Below the pieces are notes generated by a model. That model worked only from the letters and a program-made list of their open reading frames with translations. It was not told the DNA's origin and searched no databases. From Paenibacillus sp. V4I7 (GTDB taxonomy: Bacteria > Bacillota > Bacilli > Paenibacillales > NBRC-103111): 64,000 bases of DNA. The position numbers and the translations under genes were made by a program. Below, piece after piece: positions 36,801-48,457 of this stretch (positions are counted from its first letter, which is position 1; every line of letters starts with the position of its first letter). The stretch spans positions 1,736,001-1,800,000 of the forward strand of contig NZ_JAUSZD010000002.1 of assembly GCF_030817275.1 (NCBI RefSeq). Reading direction: 5' to 3'.

Positions 36801-37984
36801 ATACTGTGCAGGATAAGATTATTTTGATCGTGGAAGATGATCCGACGTTCGCCAAAATTCTTATGGACATGTCTTACAAAAAGGGGTTCAAGTGCCTTGC
36901 TGCAGGAGATGGCTTCAGTGCCCTTCAATTAGCCAAGCAGCATATTCCAAGCGCAATTCTTCTGGATTTGGGGCTTCCTGATATGGATGGCCTGAAGGTC
37001 CTTGATCATTTGAAATATCATAATGAAACTCGTCACATACCTGTGCACATCATTTCAGGTCGAGAGAAAAGCTCAGACTCCTTACAGCGCGGGGCTATCG
37101 GCTATTTGTCGAAACCAATTCAGGCGGAAGACATTGAAGCTGTTTTTAACAAAATTGAACATAAGCTGCAAGAGCGTATCCAACAGGTCTTAGTGGTGGA
37201 AGATGATTTGAATAACCAAAAGGCTATTCATGAACTGCTAAAGCATAAGAAGGTTGACATCCATAGTGTTTCCACGGGTAAAGATGGTCTGCAGCTTATG
37301 CGTTCACAACCCTTTGATTGTGTGATTCTGGATTTAACATTGCCAGATATGACAGGCTTTGAACTGCTGCAGCAATTAGTTGTTGATTCAGAAGGCTCCA
37401 TACCGCCGATCATTATTAATACAGGAAAAGAGCTCACACAGGAAGAGTATAAGGAATTAAACCACTTTACGGACAGCATTGTGATTAAAGGTGCGAATTC
37501 ACCGGATCGCTTGCTGGATGAGGTTTCTCTCTTCCTTCACAGCGTTCATAAATCGCTTCCACAAGCGCATAAAGAAATGATTCGTATGGTGCGTGATTCC
37601 GATGAATCCTTGAAGGGACGTAAAATATTGCTGGTGGATGATGACCTTCGCAACACGTTTGCCTTATCCAAAGTATTAAGGAAACACGGCTTGGATGTCG
37701 TGATGGCGGATAATGGGAAGCTGGCTTTGGATAAACTGGAAAGTGAATCCGGGATCGAATTAGTCATTATGGATATTATGATGCCGGTGATGGACGGTTA
37801 TGAGGCCATAGGTCATATTCGCACCATGCCGAAGTTCCAGTCCCTCCCGATTATCGCCTTAACGGCAAAGGCCATGACGGGTGACCGTGAAAAATGTATA
37901 GAGAGGGGAGCCAATGATTATATGACGAAACCAGTAGATACCGATAAATTGTTATCTTTAATCAGGGTTTGGCTCTTACGATAG
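33830..37984 (+). CDS. NIT-HAMP-GAF hybrid histidine kinase with three receiver domains
   Basis: A 1384-aa membrane hybrid kinase. TM1 at about residues 12-29, extracellular NIT (nitrate/nitrite-type) domain about 40-300 with LIHEIQKERSLLSGYF and SRERSLLFHVF, TM2 about 308-330, HAMP about 335-390, GAF about 430-585, a long coiled coil about 590-690, HisKA with His702 (NMSHELRTPLNSL), HATPase_c (NAFKFTASG, DTGIGIP, GTGLGLTIS) and three receivers starting LIVEDDPTF, LVVEDDLNN and LLVDDDLRN, each with its phosphoacceptor Asp (LDLGLPDMDG, LDLTLPDMTG, MDIMMPVMDG). Followed after three bases by cheR. The ligand may be an oxyanion, judged only from the NIT domain. Confidence 0.9.
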   Translation: MQWIRNAKINYKLIFMIVLPMLGLLYFSSNAIYEKVKELSELNRLQTLVTTEIYINDLIHEIQKERSLLSGYFEDKTVTRQLVDQRKFTEDKTSAFREQLRSLNTSVLGDKFKQNANNAVSKLDQMVILRTQLDQGKANENETLSFYMETINSLFDMMQNTNEISSNKQISNMVNSYILFSKSKFAVSRERSLLFHVFSLNRADLNDFEQIGVLENEQLLYYKESKLLASEAAQQLYQETVKGQAINEVDRLIRLVLQTEPGKALGVDSQQWYNVATQEVDLLKEVEDGLSTELIQSMEIIKKSTTQSLIGVAIFNVIILILSFLVIVLISRMLLSQIRLLKRSTELILTGVTDIHLDVQSKDEFGELMEAFNQMVASFKEVITQADRISLGEYEQTIVPRSDRDQLSVALIRMLTSLKETTAENERQFWLKTQLARLTGLAQGVTSVQQLVGMLISEISRLVGAGQGIIYLKEMQSSENQSNEYVMLGSYAFKERKNVANRVRPGEGLVGQCILEKKPILLSNVPGDYIHIQSGLGESKPFQIVVLPILFEEDVLAVIELASFKPFTGIEHELLEQLSDTLGVVIQAANSRQKTEALLRESQLLTEELQTQQEELRTANEELEEQTLMLKQSEEKMRIQSEELQAINEELEEKTNYLEVQKADIEKQNAFIQLSKQDLEEKAKELELASQYKSEFLANMSHELRTPLNSLLILSKSLSSNEDGNLNEDQIESAKIIHSGGLDLLTLINDILDLSKVEAGKLDIQMEEVRLDDLLQSIRYQFNPVAKQKGLSFILKMDDQIPEIVTTDGQRTEQILKNLLSNAFKFTASGSVTVEIARAGKGTAYQNKYLEENGALALTVTDTGIGIPASKQQAIFEAFQQADGTTSRKYGGTGLGLTISRELAKLLGGEIHMRSTEGKGSSFTLYLPLGRAANTEISEPKSTSIKAEVAESVDSLQFLSESLIASTIEDHLQVAQAAKTFLPDDRLHLRNTVQDKIILIVEDDPTFAKILMDMSYKKGFKCLAAGDGFSALQLAKQHIPSAILLDLGLPDMDGLKVLDHLKYHNETRHIPVHIISGREKSSDSLQRGAIGYLSKPIQAEDIEAVFNKIEHKLQERIQQVLVVEDDLNNQKAIHELLKHKKVDIHSVSTGKDGLQLMRSQPFDCVILDLTLPDMTGFELLQQLVVDSEGSIPPIIINTGKELTQEEYKELNHFTDSIVIKGANSPDRLLDEVSLFLHSVHKSLPQAHKEMIRMVRDSDESLKGRKILLVDDDLRNTFALSKVLRKHGLDVVMADNGKLALDKLESESGIELVIMDIMMPVMDGYEAIGHIRTMPKFQSLPIIALTAKAMTGDREKCIERGANDYMTKPVDTDKLLSLIRVWLLR

Positions 37985-37987
37985 AAA

Positions 37988-38818
37988 ATGCCAGAAAAAC
38001 TAGCAGAAAAGATTGAAGTCGATCTCGTACTGGAAGCTATTTATAAGCGGCATGGGTATGATTTCCGTAACTATGCCCGTTCCTCTTTAATGAGAAGATT
38101 GCACTATGTCAGGCAGAAATCAAGTCTTAAACGACTGTCTGATATGATTCCATTGGTTCTCTATGATGAAGCGTTTGCCAATCAATTACTGCTGGATATA
38201 TCGGTAACCGTCACCGAGATGTTTCGTGACCCTGAGTTTTTTGTTGAGCTGCGCAGTCTCGTGATTCCCTTGCTGAAGACATATCCATTTGTGAAAATAT
38301 GGCATGCCGGTTGTGCGACAGGGGAAGAAGTTTACTCGATGGCTGTTCTACTGGAAGAAGAAGGCTTCTATGATCGTGTGCAGATTTACGCGACTGATAT
38401 GAATCAAGAGTCACTAACTACTGCGGAAGAAGGCATTTACCCGTTAGAAAGTATCCGGAAATTCACTAAAAATTATCAAAAAAGCGGAGGCAAGTCCTCC
38501 TTTTCGGATTACTACCATGCTAAATATCAGATGGGCAAAATGAAGGAAGATTTGAAAAGAAACATCGTGTTCTCGCAGCATAATTTGGCAACGGATAACG
38601 CCTTTGGTGAAATGCATCTCATCATTTGTAGGAATGTGCTCATTTACTTTGATAAGCAATTGCAAAATCAAGTCTATCAGCTTTTTAATCAAAGTCTTGT
38701 GCCACGCGGTTTCCTGTGCCTTGGCAGTAAGGAATCTATCGAATTTTCAGATATCCAGTCTCAGTATGAAGCACTCTCCTCTAAGTGGAGAATTTTTAGA
38801 AAGCAGCTGCCATTATAA
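37988..38818 (+). CDS. CheR-type protein-glutamate O-methyltransferase
   Basis: A 276-aa SAM-dependent methyltransferase with the CheR N-terminal helical domain (YDFRNYARSSLMRRL, about residues 21-35) and the catalytic domain (SVTVTEMFRDPEFF, IWHAGCATGEEVYSMA, YATDMNQESL, ICRNVLIYF). It has no pentapeptide-binding or TPR tail. CheR normally methylates glutamates of chemoreceptors, but none is encoded here. It starts three bases after the NIT hybrid kinase gene and shares its operon with CheB, so it probably modifies a protein of this signalling unit. The target is unknown. Confidence 0.9.
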   Translation: MPEKLAEKIEVDLVLEAIYKRHGYDFRNYARSSLMRRLHYVRQKSSLKRLSDMIPLVLYDEAFANQLLLDISVTVTEMFRDPEFFVELRSLVIPLLKTYPFVKIWHAGCATGEEVYSMAVLLEEEGFYDRVQIYATDMNQESLTTAEEGIYPLESIRKFTKNYQKSGGKSSFSDYYHAKYQMGKMKEDLKRNIVFSQHNLATDNAFGEMHLIICRNVLIYFDKQLQNQVYQLFNQSLVPRGFLCLGSKESIEFSDIQSQYEALSSKWRIFRKQLPL

Positions 38819-38845
38819 GGAAGGTTATAGCGAAGGAGTGAGTCC

Positions 38846-39403
38846 ATGCGCCCATTGGAAGCCGTTGTTATAGGGGTATCGGCAGGCGGGCTTAAGGCAC
38901 TCTCACGTCTGTTATCCTATCTCCCGTCTGACTACAGCTTACCGATTATCATCGTACAGCATATTTTGGATAGCAGTGACAGCTATTTAGCTGAATATTT
39001 AAATACGAAAGTTGCTATACATGTCAAAGAAGCGATAGATAAAGAGACCATTCGACCTCATCACGTTTATCTCGCTCCACCTGGTTATCATTTGCTCATT
39101 GAAGATGATCGCTCGTTAAGCCTATCCATTGATCCAAAAGTCAATTATTCTCGGCCTTCGATTGACGTTTTGTTTGATAGTGCTGCGTTTGCCTTCCAAG
39201 AGGGGTGTATAGGTGTTGTCTTAACGGGAGCAAACCGAGATGGCAGCGCTGGACTCAGGACGATCAAGGAAAGTGGTGGCGTAACGATTGTACAGGACCC
39301 TGAAACGGCGGAGTTCCCTGTCATGCCACAAGCAGCAATTGACACTGTAAAGGTTGATTATATTTTGTCCTTAGAAGATATAGGAAAGTTTCTGAGACAA
39401 TGA
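38846..39403 (+). CDS. Stand-alone CheB methylesterase domain
   Basis: A 185-aa CheB catalytic domain without the usual N-terminal receiver. The catalytic triad motifs are visible: Ser in GVSAGGLKAL (residue 11), His in IIVQHILD (about 36) and Asp in VVLTGANRDGSAGLR (about 130). It would hydrolyse glutamyl methyl esters placed by the CheR upstream. Having no receiver, its activity must be controlled otherwise, possibly by the kinase or receiver proteins beside it. Its stop overlaps the upstream region of the following REC-kinase gene. Confidence 0.88.
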   Translation: MRPLEAVVIGVSAGGLKALSRLLSYLPSDYSLPIIIVQHILDSSDSYLAEYLNTKVAIHVKEAIDKETIRPHHVYLAPPGYHLLIEDDRSLSLSIDPKVNYSRPSIDVLFDSAAFAFQEGCIGVVLTGANRDGSAGLRTIKESGGVTIVQDPETAEFPVMPQAAIDTVKVDYILSLEDIGKFLRQ

Positions 39404-39450
39404 ATAGGATCTCGAACGAATCCATCATTCTAAGAATTAGGAGGGCCTAT

Positions 39451-40584
39451 ATGGATACTCAGAAAAATAGGCATCAGGCGCCGAAAATTTTAGTCGTTGA
39501 TGATCGAAAAGAAAATTTATTCGCTATGCAGAAAATTCTTCAAGTGCTCCATTGTGATGTGTCTGTTGTCCAATCAGGCAACGAAGCCTTATCATATACC
39601 TTGCGCCATGACTTTGCGCTTATTCTACTTGATGTGAATATGCCGGAAATGGATGGTTTTGAGCTTGCGGAACTGCTGCGAAGTAACGAGGAAACGAAGC
39701 GTATTCCGATCATATTTGTAACAGCCAGTAATAAAGAGGATCAGAGCGTATTCAAAGGATATGAGAGCGGTGCTGTAGATTACTTGTTCAAGCCTGTCAA
39801 TGCCGATATTCTGCTCAGCAAAGTGAAAATATTTCTTGAACTCAATCGAAGAAATAAAGAGTTGGAGGCCATTCAATCGGAGCTTGAGCGCAGTAACGAG
39901 AGCTTAAGGGAGTTCGCACAGGTCGTTTCGCATGATTTGAAAAATCCGTTGAATGTGATTACAGGGTTGAGCGAGCTTCTCATAGCTAGACATAGTGCGG
40001 ATATGACGCCAAAAGGTAAAGAATATATGAACCAAATCTCAGCGACCGCTGAGCGGATGAACCACTTGATCACCGATTTACTCTCGTATGCCCAGTTAAA
40101 CGCGAAATCGGTTACTTTTGGAAATGTAGACTTGAATGAAGTCCTGATGAATGTGATCTCGGACCTAAGCAGCACAATCGAGCAAAATGAGGGCCGGATC
40201 ATCAAGCAAGACAGGCTTCCAATTATTCAAGCGGATGCAACGCAAATGTATCAGCTATTTCAGAATATTATCGCAAACGGGCTGAAGTATCGTAGGAAGG
40301 TACAATCGCCGATTATTCAGATTTCCTTATTGGAAGGAAATGAACCGGATACCTTTGTCATTCAAATTCAAGATAATGGCATTGGTATGAAAAAAGAGGA
40401 CATCCCGTCTATCTTTACTCCCTTCAAACGGCTGGACAATGCCAAGGCTTACGAGGGTACCGGTCTAGGGCTTGCCACAGTGCAGAAAATCATTGAGAGA
40501 CACGATGGCCTCATGGAAGTGGAAAGTATGATCGGTGAAGGCACAACTTTTCGTGTTTATCTGCCAATATCTCATGGTTTGTAG
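39451..40584 (+). CDS. Response regulator-histidine kinase (REC-HisKA-HATPase)
   Basis: A 377-aa soluble protein with an N-terminal receiver (ILVVDDRKEN; phosphoacceptor Asp in LILLDVNMPEMDG, about residue 64) joined by a coiled coil (ELERSNESLREFAQ) to HisKA with His in VVSHDLKNPLNVITGL and HATPase_c (GLKYRRKV, DNGIGM, GTGLGLATVQKI). ATG 39451 is seven bases after AGGAGG; a frame start at 39400 would only add residues before it. It closes the NIT kinase-cheR-cheB operon and has the form of a phosphoreceiver-controlled kinase, so it may relay signal from the hybrid kinase. Confidence 0.88.
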   Translation: MDTQKNRHQAPKILVVDDRKENLFAMQKILQVLHCDVSVVQSGNEALSYTLRHDFALILLDVNMPEMDGFELAELLRSNEETKRIPIIFVTASNKEDQSVFKGYESGAVDYLFKPVNADILLSKVKIFLELNRRNKELEAIQSELERSNESLREFAQVVSHDLKNPLNVITGLSELLIARHSADMTPKGKEYMNQISATAERMNHLITDLLSYAQLNAKSVTFGNVDLNEVLMNVISDLSSTIEQNEGRIIKQDRLPIIQADATQMYQLFQNIIANGLKYRRKVQSPIIQISLLEGNEPDTFVIQIQDNGIGMKKEDIPSIFTPFKRLDNAKAYEGTGLGLATVQKIIERHDGLMEVESMIGEGTTFRVYLPISHGL

Positions 40585-40605
40585 AATAAGGCAACCGATT
40601 ATGAG

Positions 40606-40632
40606 AAACCGCCGCGGCGGTTTTTTTGTTTT
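40606..40632 (+). terminator. Terminator of the NIT kinase-cheR-cheB operon
   Basis: AAACCGCC followed by GGCGGTTT forms a tight hairpin around GC, followed by seven T and a further T-rich run. Confidence 0.85.
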
Positions 40633-40643
40633 TTGGTTGACGT

Positions 40644-42563
40644 TTAGCCCGAATGATGTTTCTTCTTCATATAGGTCTCGATAATATCGAGAAGGGACTT
40701 ATTTTTGATCGGTTTGCTCAAATAATCATCAATGCCTGCAGCAAGGCTGCTTTCGCGATCCTCTTTTAAGGCATTCGCAGTTACAGCGACGATCATGGGA
40801 CATCGTTCTGGCGGGAGCGATTGTTTAATCATTGCGGTTGCATCTAACCCGTTAATGATCGGCATTTGGAGATCCATAAATATAATATCAAAATGGTCTC
40901 TTAAGGCAGTCTTCACCACTTCTTCCCCGTTAGCAACAGCTGTAATAATATGTCCCTGCTTCTCCAGCATTTTAATTAAAACGAATTGATTAATGACATT
41001 GTCCTCGGCGATAAGTATGTGCAGGGAAGCATGCGCGATACCTTCATTCGTATTAGCCTGATAGTCATCTGAATAATGATCTTCTTTGAGACAAAGGGTG
41101 AAGATGATTGTAGTACCTGGGTCGTCGACAGGCTCTATCCAAATATCGCCACCCATTAGTCGGACCAGCTTTTTCGAAATAGCTAAGCCAAGCCCTGTAC
41201 CCTCATATTTACGTGTCATGACGTGATCAACTTGATTGAAAGGCTCGAAGATATAGCTTCTTTTATCAGCTGGGATACCAATTCCACTATCTTTTACAAT
41301 AAATTCCAGTTGCATGAGGTCATCTTCTTGTATGCGTCTATTCACATGTACGGAGATTCCACCGAATGGCGTAAACTTGATGGCATTGCCAACCAGATTT
41401 ATAAGTACCTGCTTCAACCGTTCTGAATCACCTATCAATGAGTGGGGGACCTTGGGATCTACTGTGAAAGTCGTGGATAACTGTTTTTCATCCACTTTCG
41501 TCGATAAAATATGAAACGTTTCAGAGATCGTATCGCGTATATCGAAAGGGATTTCATGTAATTCTGTTTTACCGGATTCGATTTTGGAGAAGTCTAAAAT
41601 GTCATTAATGATACGAAGCAGCGTTTCACCGCTCTTATGAATAATCTCGACGTACTCTTTTTGTTCTTCGTCTAACGATGTCGTTTGCAGTAAAAGGTCT
41701 GTCATTCCGATAACGCCATTCATCGGCGTCCGAATTTCATGGCTCATCATTGCCAGAAATTCACTCTTCGCTTTATTCGTATTCTCAGCTGTTTCCTTCT
41801 CAATCATCAATTTCTTCTGTTCGGTCATGTCCTTGGCAATGATATAGAACCCAACACTCATTTCGTTCATAATGATGGGAGCAATCGTCGTCAGTACTTC
41901 AATAATATGACCATTTATTTGACGAATATGATCAATCTTCTTCTCCATGGAAGCATCGAATAGGGAATCGGTAAGGATTTTTTTCACATTGTTATTGCCA
42001 ACAAATCTGGAAAAGGGCATTCCTACGAACTCATTGTTGTAGAAGCCTAACAACTCCTGTGCCCGGGTATTGCCATTGACAATCATTCCTTCCAAATCAA
42101 GCGAAATGACGGCATCATGCGTATGCATTTTCAGAGGGGTATACCGATCAATGGACTCTTGAAGCATTTGTTCAATGGACTTGAGCTGTGAAATATCCGT
42201 CATATGAACGATACCAAACAGAGGGGGTCCGGTTTGAGTATCACAAACGAATGTGAGTTGGACGGATGTCCAGATGATGTCGCCATTCTTGTGCAAATAT
42301 CGGATATCCATGGTAACAGAAGAAGCCAAACGGTCTAACAAGTTTTGAACTTGATCGGTGTAGGTCAGCCAATCATCCGGAAAGGTGATTTCACTTATGT
42401 TAAGCTTCTCGAGCTCATCTTCCGAATACCCCAGAATCGAGCAATAAGCTGGATTAATATTCAGTAGGGACCCGTTTAAGGATAAACAGGCTATCCCATG
42501 AGGAGAGAACTGAACCATCTGCTCGAAGAAACGATATTTATCGAGTTGTAAGCTGCTCATCAT
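40644..42563 (-). CDS. PAS-PAS hybrid histidine kinase with C-terminal receiver
   Basis: A 639-aa soluble hybrid kinase. Two PAS domains (about residues 10-130 and 140-255: SLNGSLLNINPAYCSILGY; LEGMIVNGNTRAQELLGF), HisKA with His in AMMSHEIRTPMNGVIGM, HATPase_c (NAIKFTPFGG, DSGIGIP, GTGLGLAISKKL) and a C-terminal receiver (LIAEDNVINQ, phosphoacceptor in IIFMDLQMPIING). It points towards the preceding operon, with which it converges. The receiver would need a separate Hpt protein, not found in this window, to pass phosphate on. Start has a GGGGG ribosome binding site. Confidence 0.9.
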   Translation of the reverse strand: MMSSLQLDKYRFFEQMVQFSPHGIACLSLNGSLLNINPAYCSILGYSEDELEKLNISEITFPDDWLTYTDQVQNLLDRLASSVTMDIRYLHKNGDIIWTSVQLTFVCDTQTGPPLFGIVHMTDISQLKSIEQMLQESIDRYTPLKMHTHDAVISLDLEGMIVNGNTRAQELLGFYNNEFVGMPFSRFVGNNNVKKILTDSLFDASMEKKIDHIRQINGHIIEVLTTIAPIIMNEMSVGFYIIAKDMTEQKKLMIEKETAENTNKAKSEFLAMMSHEIRTPMNGVIGMTDLLLQTTSLDEEQKEYVEIIHKSGETLLRIINDILDFSKIESGKTELHEIPFDIRDTISETFHILSTKVDEKQLSTTFTVDPKVPHSLIGDSERLKQVLINLVGNAIKFTPFGGISVHVNRRIQEDDLMQLEFIVKDSGIGIPADKRSYIFEPFNQVDHVMTRKYEGTGLGLAISKKLVRLMGGDIWIEPVDDPGTTIIFTLCLKEDHYSDDYQANTNEGIAHASLHILIAEDNVINQFVLIKMLEKQGHIITAVANGEEVVKTALRDHFDIIFMDLQMPIINGLDATAMIKQSLPPERCPMIVAVTANALKEDRESSLAAGIDDYLSKPIKNKSLLDIIETYMKKKHHSG

Positions 42564-42643
42564 TAGCCCCCAATCATTTTACCCATATATAACCATCATA
42601 AGCTTTTTTTGAAACGAAAACGAATTTCAAGTAGGCAGTCAAA

Positions 42644-43504
42644 CTAACGGAAATCTTCTGATTGGTTCTTTTTGTTGTATTGATTTCTGAAAACTTCGGG
42701 CGTCAAACCAACGGATTTGCGAAATGTCGAGATGAAATGCGAAGCGTCGAGGAAGCCGGTCGCGTCGGCGATCTGCTTCACCGTTTGATTAGGCTGGGCG
42801 ATTAGCAATTCCTTGGATTTCTGCAGGCGCAGCTGCAGTAAGTATTGGTAAGGAGAGAGACCAAACGCTTTGCGGAACAATGTATTAACGTGCTGAGAGC
42901 TTATGCCAAGCAATTGAGACATCCATCCGAGTCCAACGTCGGAAGATGCGAAGCAAATCTCAAGCTCCAACAAAAGCGGCAGCAAACGCTCGTGACTTTG
43001 GGAAAAGGATGCGCTTTTATTTACGTTGCCGTGCTTTTTGAGCAGAGTAAGGAATTGATAAATTTCAAGTGAACCATTCATGCCTGTGAAGTCATGGCTG
43101 TAGCGGTACTTTTCGTAATAGTACTCATGAATACTAGCGAGAGGGGTTTCCAGCCCCCAGCTGATTGGTGTGGATAACGGTATCTCTAAGGCATATACAA
43201 TGGAGGCAGCAAGCGCACCATCGAAGGTTAAATACCACGTCGACCACTTGGCTGTCGTGATGTTATATTCATGCGGGACACCAGCAGGCAGGAGCATGCC
43301 TTGATTCTCACTCAGCCTGACAGATCCGCTTTCTAGAATAATTTCTCCACTGCCTTCAATGGTTTGGAGCCAATGGAAGCAGGGATAGCCATCTTCTCGC
43401 TTGTAGAACTGCTGCTCATTTTCGTAACCGACTGTTTCCAGGATGAGAGGAAGCTTCCGATCCGTTTCTGTAATTACGAAAAATTTCCTGTAGTCGGTAG
43501 CCAT
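42644..43504 (-). CDS. AraC family transcriptional regulator
   Basis: A 286-aa regulator. The N-terminal 150 residues form an AraC-type cupin sugar-sensing domain (CFHWLQTIEGSGEIIL, LLPAGVPHEY); the C-terminal 100 carry two helix-turn-helix motifs (GWMSQLLGISSQHVNTLFRK and VKQIADATGFLDASHFISTF). Divergent from the beta-galactosidase gene with 135 bases between them, the usual arrangement for a local activator. It probably senses the enzyme's substrate or product and turns on lacZ. The ribosome binding site is weak. Confidence 0.88.
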   Translation of the reverse strand: MATDYRKFFVITETDRKLPLILETVGYENEQQFYKREDGYPCFHWLQTIEGSGEIILESGSVRLSENQGMLLPAGVPHEYNITTAKWSTWYLTFDGALAASIVYALEIPLSTPISWGLETPLASIHEYYYEKYRYSHDFTGMNGSLEIYQFLTLLKKHGNVNKSASFSQSHERLLPLLLELEICFASSDVGLGWMSQLLGISSQHVNTLFRKAFGLSPYQYLLQLRLQKSKELLIAQPNQTVKQIADATGFLDASHFISTFRKSVGLTPEVFRNQYNKKNQSEDFR

Positions 43505-43627
43505 CGCTAGTAGGTCAACTCTTTCATTTTTTAATATGTGATGCGTATTATCTTATATTTTAAAAGAAATTATTGTCTTGTACAATAAGAAGATAGTTGA
43601 AGAAATTTATACAACCTATAGAAGTGA

Positions 43628-46792
<3,165 letters not shown>

Positions 46793-46809
46793 GTGATTCA
46801 TTTATTTCA

Positions 46810-46865
46810 AAAAAAAGTGCCACTTCATCTACAGGTTTGTGTAGTTGGAGTGGCACTCTTTTTGT
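46810..46865. terminator. Bidirectional terminator between lacZ and the MFS exporter
   Basis: AGTGCCACT (46816-46824) pairs perfectly with AGTGGCACT (46849-46857), with an inner CTACA/TGTAG stem; flanked by A-runs and T-runs for both converging genes. Confidence 0.88.
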
Positions 46866-46866
46866 C

Positions 46867-48396
46867 TTAATGTGACATAGATGCTTCGTTTTCTTGGGTT
46901 GGATCCAGCTTCTCTTTGCTCATCGCGATGGCACAAACGAAGGCTAGAACAGCAGGAAGTACAGTCCAAGCAAAGGTGAGGACAATGGAAGACGATAATG
47001 CGGTTGTGATTTTCTCTAGAACAGGAGCAGGTATCTCCATCCGTTTCGCGGGATCCAGCAGCGTATGCGAGTCTCCAGTTGGTATAACAGCTCCCGGTTG
47101 ACCTTGACCCGCAAATGCATCTGTTAGCTTTCGCGTAAAAGCATGACTTTGAACAATTCCGAAAACGGTGATACCCAGCGTCATCCCCAAGGAGCGGAGG
47201 AAGTTCAGTGTTGAGGAGGCTGAACCACGCTGCCGTACATCAAACAGATGAATGGCTGCATTGCTTAATACGGAGAAGGAAGCACCGATTCCAAGTCCGA
47301 TAAGAACCATATAGATCGTTACGAGCCAACGGGGGGATTCAGGTGATAATGTCGTCAAGAGAGCTGTTCCGATAATTAGGATGAAGGTCGTTGGAATCAT
47401 AATCGCTCGATAACTCATTTTATTCATTAAGAAACCGCCGCCTGTTGCCGTTACAACGGAGCCTAACATCATGGGCAGAAGAACTAAGCCAGAATTGGTA
47501 GCGGATCCACCTAATACACCTTGAATGTAGATTGGGATATAGACAGATGCTGTTATAAAAGCTGCACCGCTAAAAATGGCTACGGCATTGCTTGATGCAT
47601 ACAACCTATTTTTGAACATCGCAAAAGAGATAATAGGTTCCGCAGCACGACGCTCTACGAAGACGAAGAGGATTGTCAACACCGCAAACAGGGCGAATAA
47701 ACCGAGTATAACTGCTGAATCCCAAGCGTATTCCTTACCTCCTAATTCTAGAGCAAACATGAGGGAGACGATGGCACCAACGAGTGTAAAAGCGCCCCAC
47801 CAATCGATCCTCTGTTTGGAATGCTCAACGGATTCGCGATAGAAGAAAGCGACAAAAACTAGTGAGATCAAACCAAGAGGTAGGTTAATGTAAAATACCC
47901 ATTTCCAGTTCACATAATCTGTGATATAAGCGCCAAGCAGTGGCCCGAATATGCTAGACATGCCGAATACAGCACCGAACAATCCACCTAGTTTACCGCG
48001 GCTTTCTATCGGAACGGCATCGAACATAATCGTGAAAGCAACCGGCAGCATGGCGCCGCCGCCGATACCTTGAATAGCGCGATAGACACTGAGCTCTATA
48101 ATCGAACTTGCTGTTCCACAAAGAATAGATCCAAGCATGAACACAATAACACCAAAGATGAAAAACTTTTTGCGTCCATACATATCGGATAGTTTGCCGA
48201 ATATTGGCATTCCGGCCATTTCCGCCACCATATATGCCGAAGTGACCCAGACGAATTTATCCAATCCGCCTAATTCCCCGACGATTGTGCCCATGGCTGT
48301 GGCAACAATGGTATTGTCCATGGCGGCCATTAGGATACCCAGCAATAGCCCGGCAATGACAATGCCTAACCCTTTGTTTTTGTTTTGCGCTACCAT
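46867..48396 (-). CDS. DHA2 family MFS drug exporter
   Basis: A 509-aa transporter with fourteen predicted membrane helices, the size of the EmrB/QacA (DHA2) family. Marks are the TM1 motif AAMDNTIVATAMGTIV, the A motif GKLSDMYGRKKFFIFG, AIQGIGGGAMLPV (motif C region) and GPLLGAYI. It should export hydrophobic drugs or metabolites by proton antiport. GTGAGGAAA precedes ATG at 48396. It may be its own transcript, separated by 61 bases from the upstream pentapeptide gene. Confidence 0.88.
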   Translation of the reverse strand: MVAQNKNKGLGIVIAGLLLGILMAAMDNTIVATAMGTIVGELGGLDKFVWVTSAYMVAEMAGMPIFGKLSDMYGRKKFFIFGVIVFMLGSILCGTASSIIELSVYRAIQGIGGGAMLPVAFTIMFDAVPIESRGKLGGLFGAVFGMSSIFGPLLGAYITDYVNWKWVFYINLPLGLISLVFVAFFYRESVEHSKQRIDWWGAFTLVGAIVSLMFALELGGKEYAWDSAVILGLFALFAVLTILFVFVERRAAEPIISFAMFKNRLYASSNAVAIFSGAAFITASVYIPIYIQGVLGGSATNSGLVLLPMMLGSVVTATGGGFLMNKMSYRAIMIPTTFILIIGTALLTTLSPESPRWLVTIYMVLIGLGIGASFSVLSNAAIHLFDVRQRGSASSTLNFLRSLGMTLGITVFGIVQSHAFTRKLTDAFAGQGQPGAVIPTGDSHTLLDPAKRMEIPAPVLEKITTALSSSIVLTFAWTVLPAVLAFVCAIAMSKEKLDPTQENEASMSH

Positions 48397-48457
48397 AATG
48401 ATTGATTTTCCTCACTTTCTCTGAATCCGATTTAATTTTTATCTATGGTGTGAGTTG

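Noticed and set aside
42605..42630. cre-like sequence near the AraC gene
   Set aside because: It lacks the spacing of a CcpA site and lies at the 3' end of the gene.
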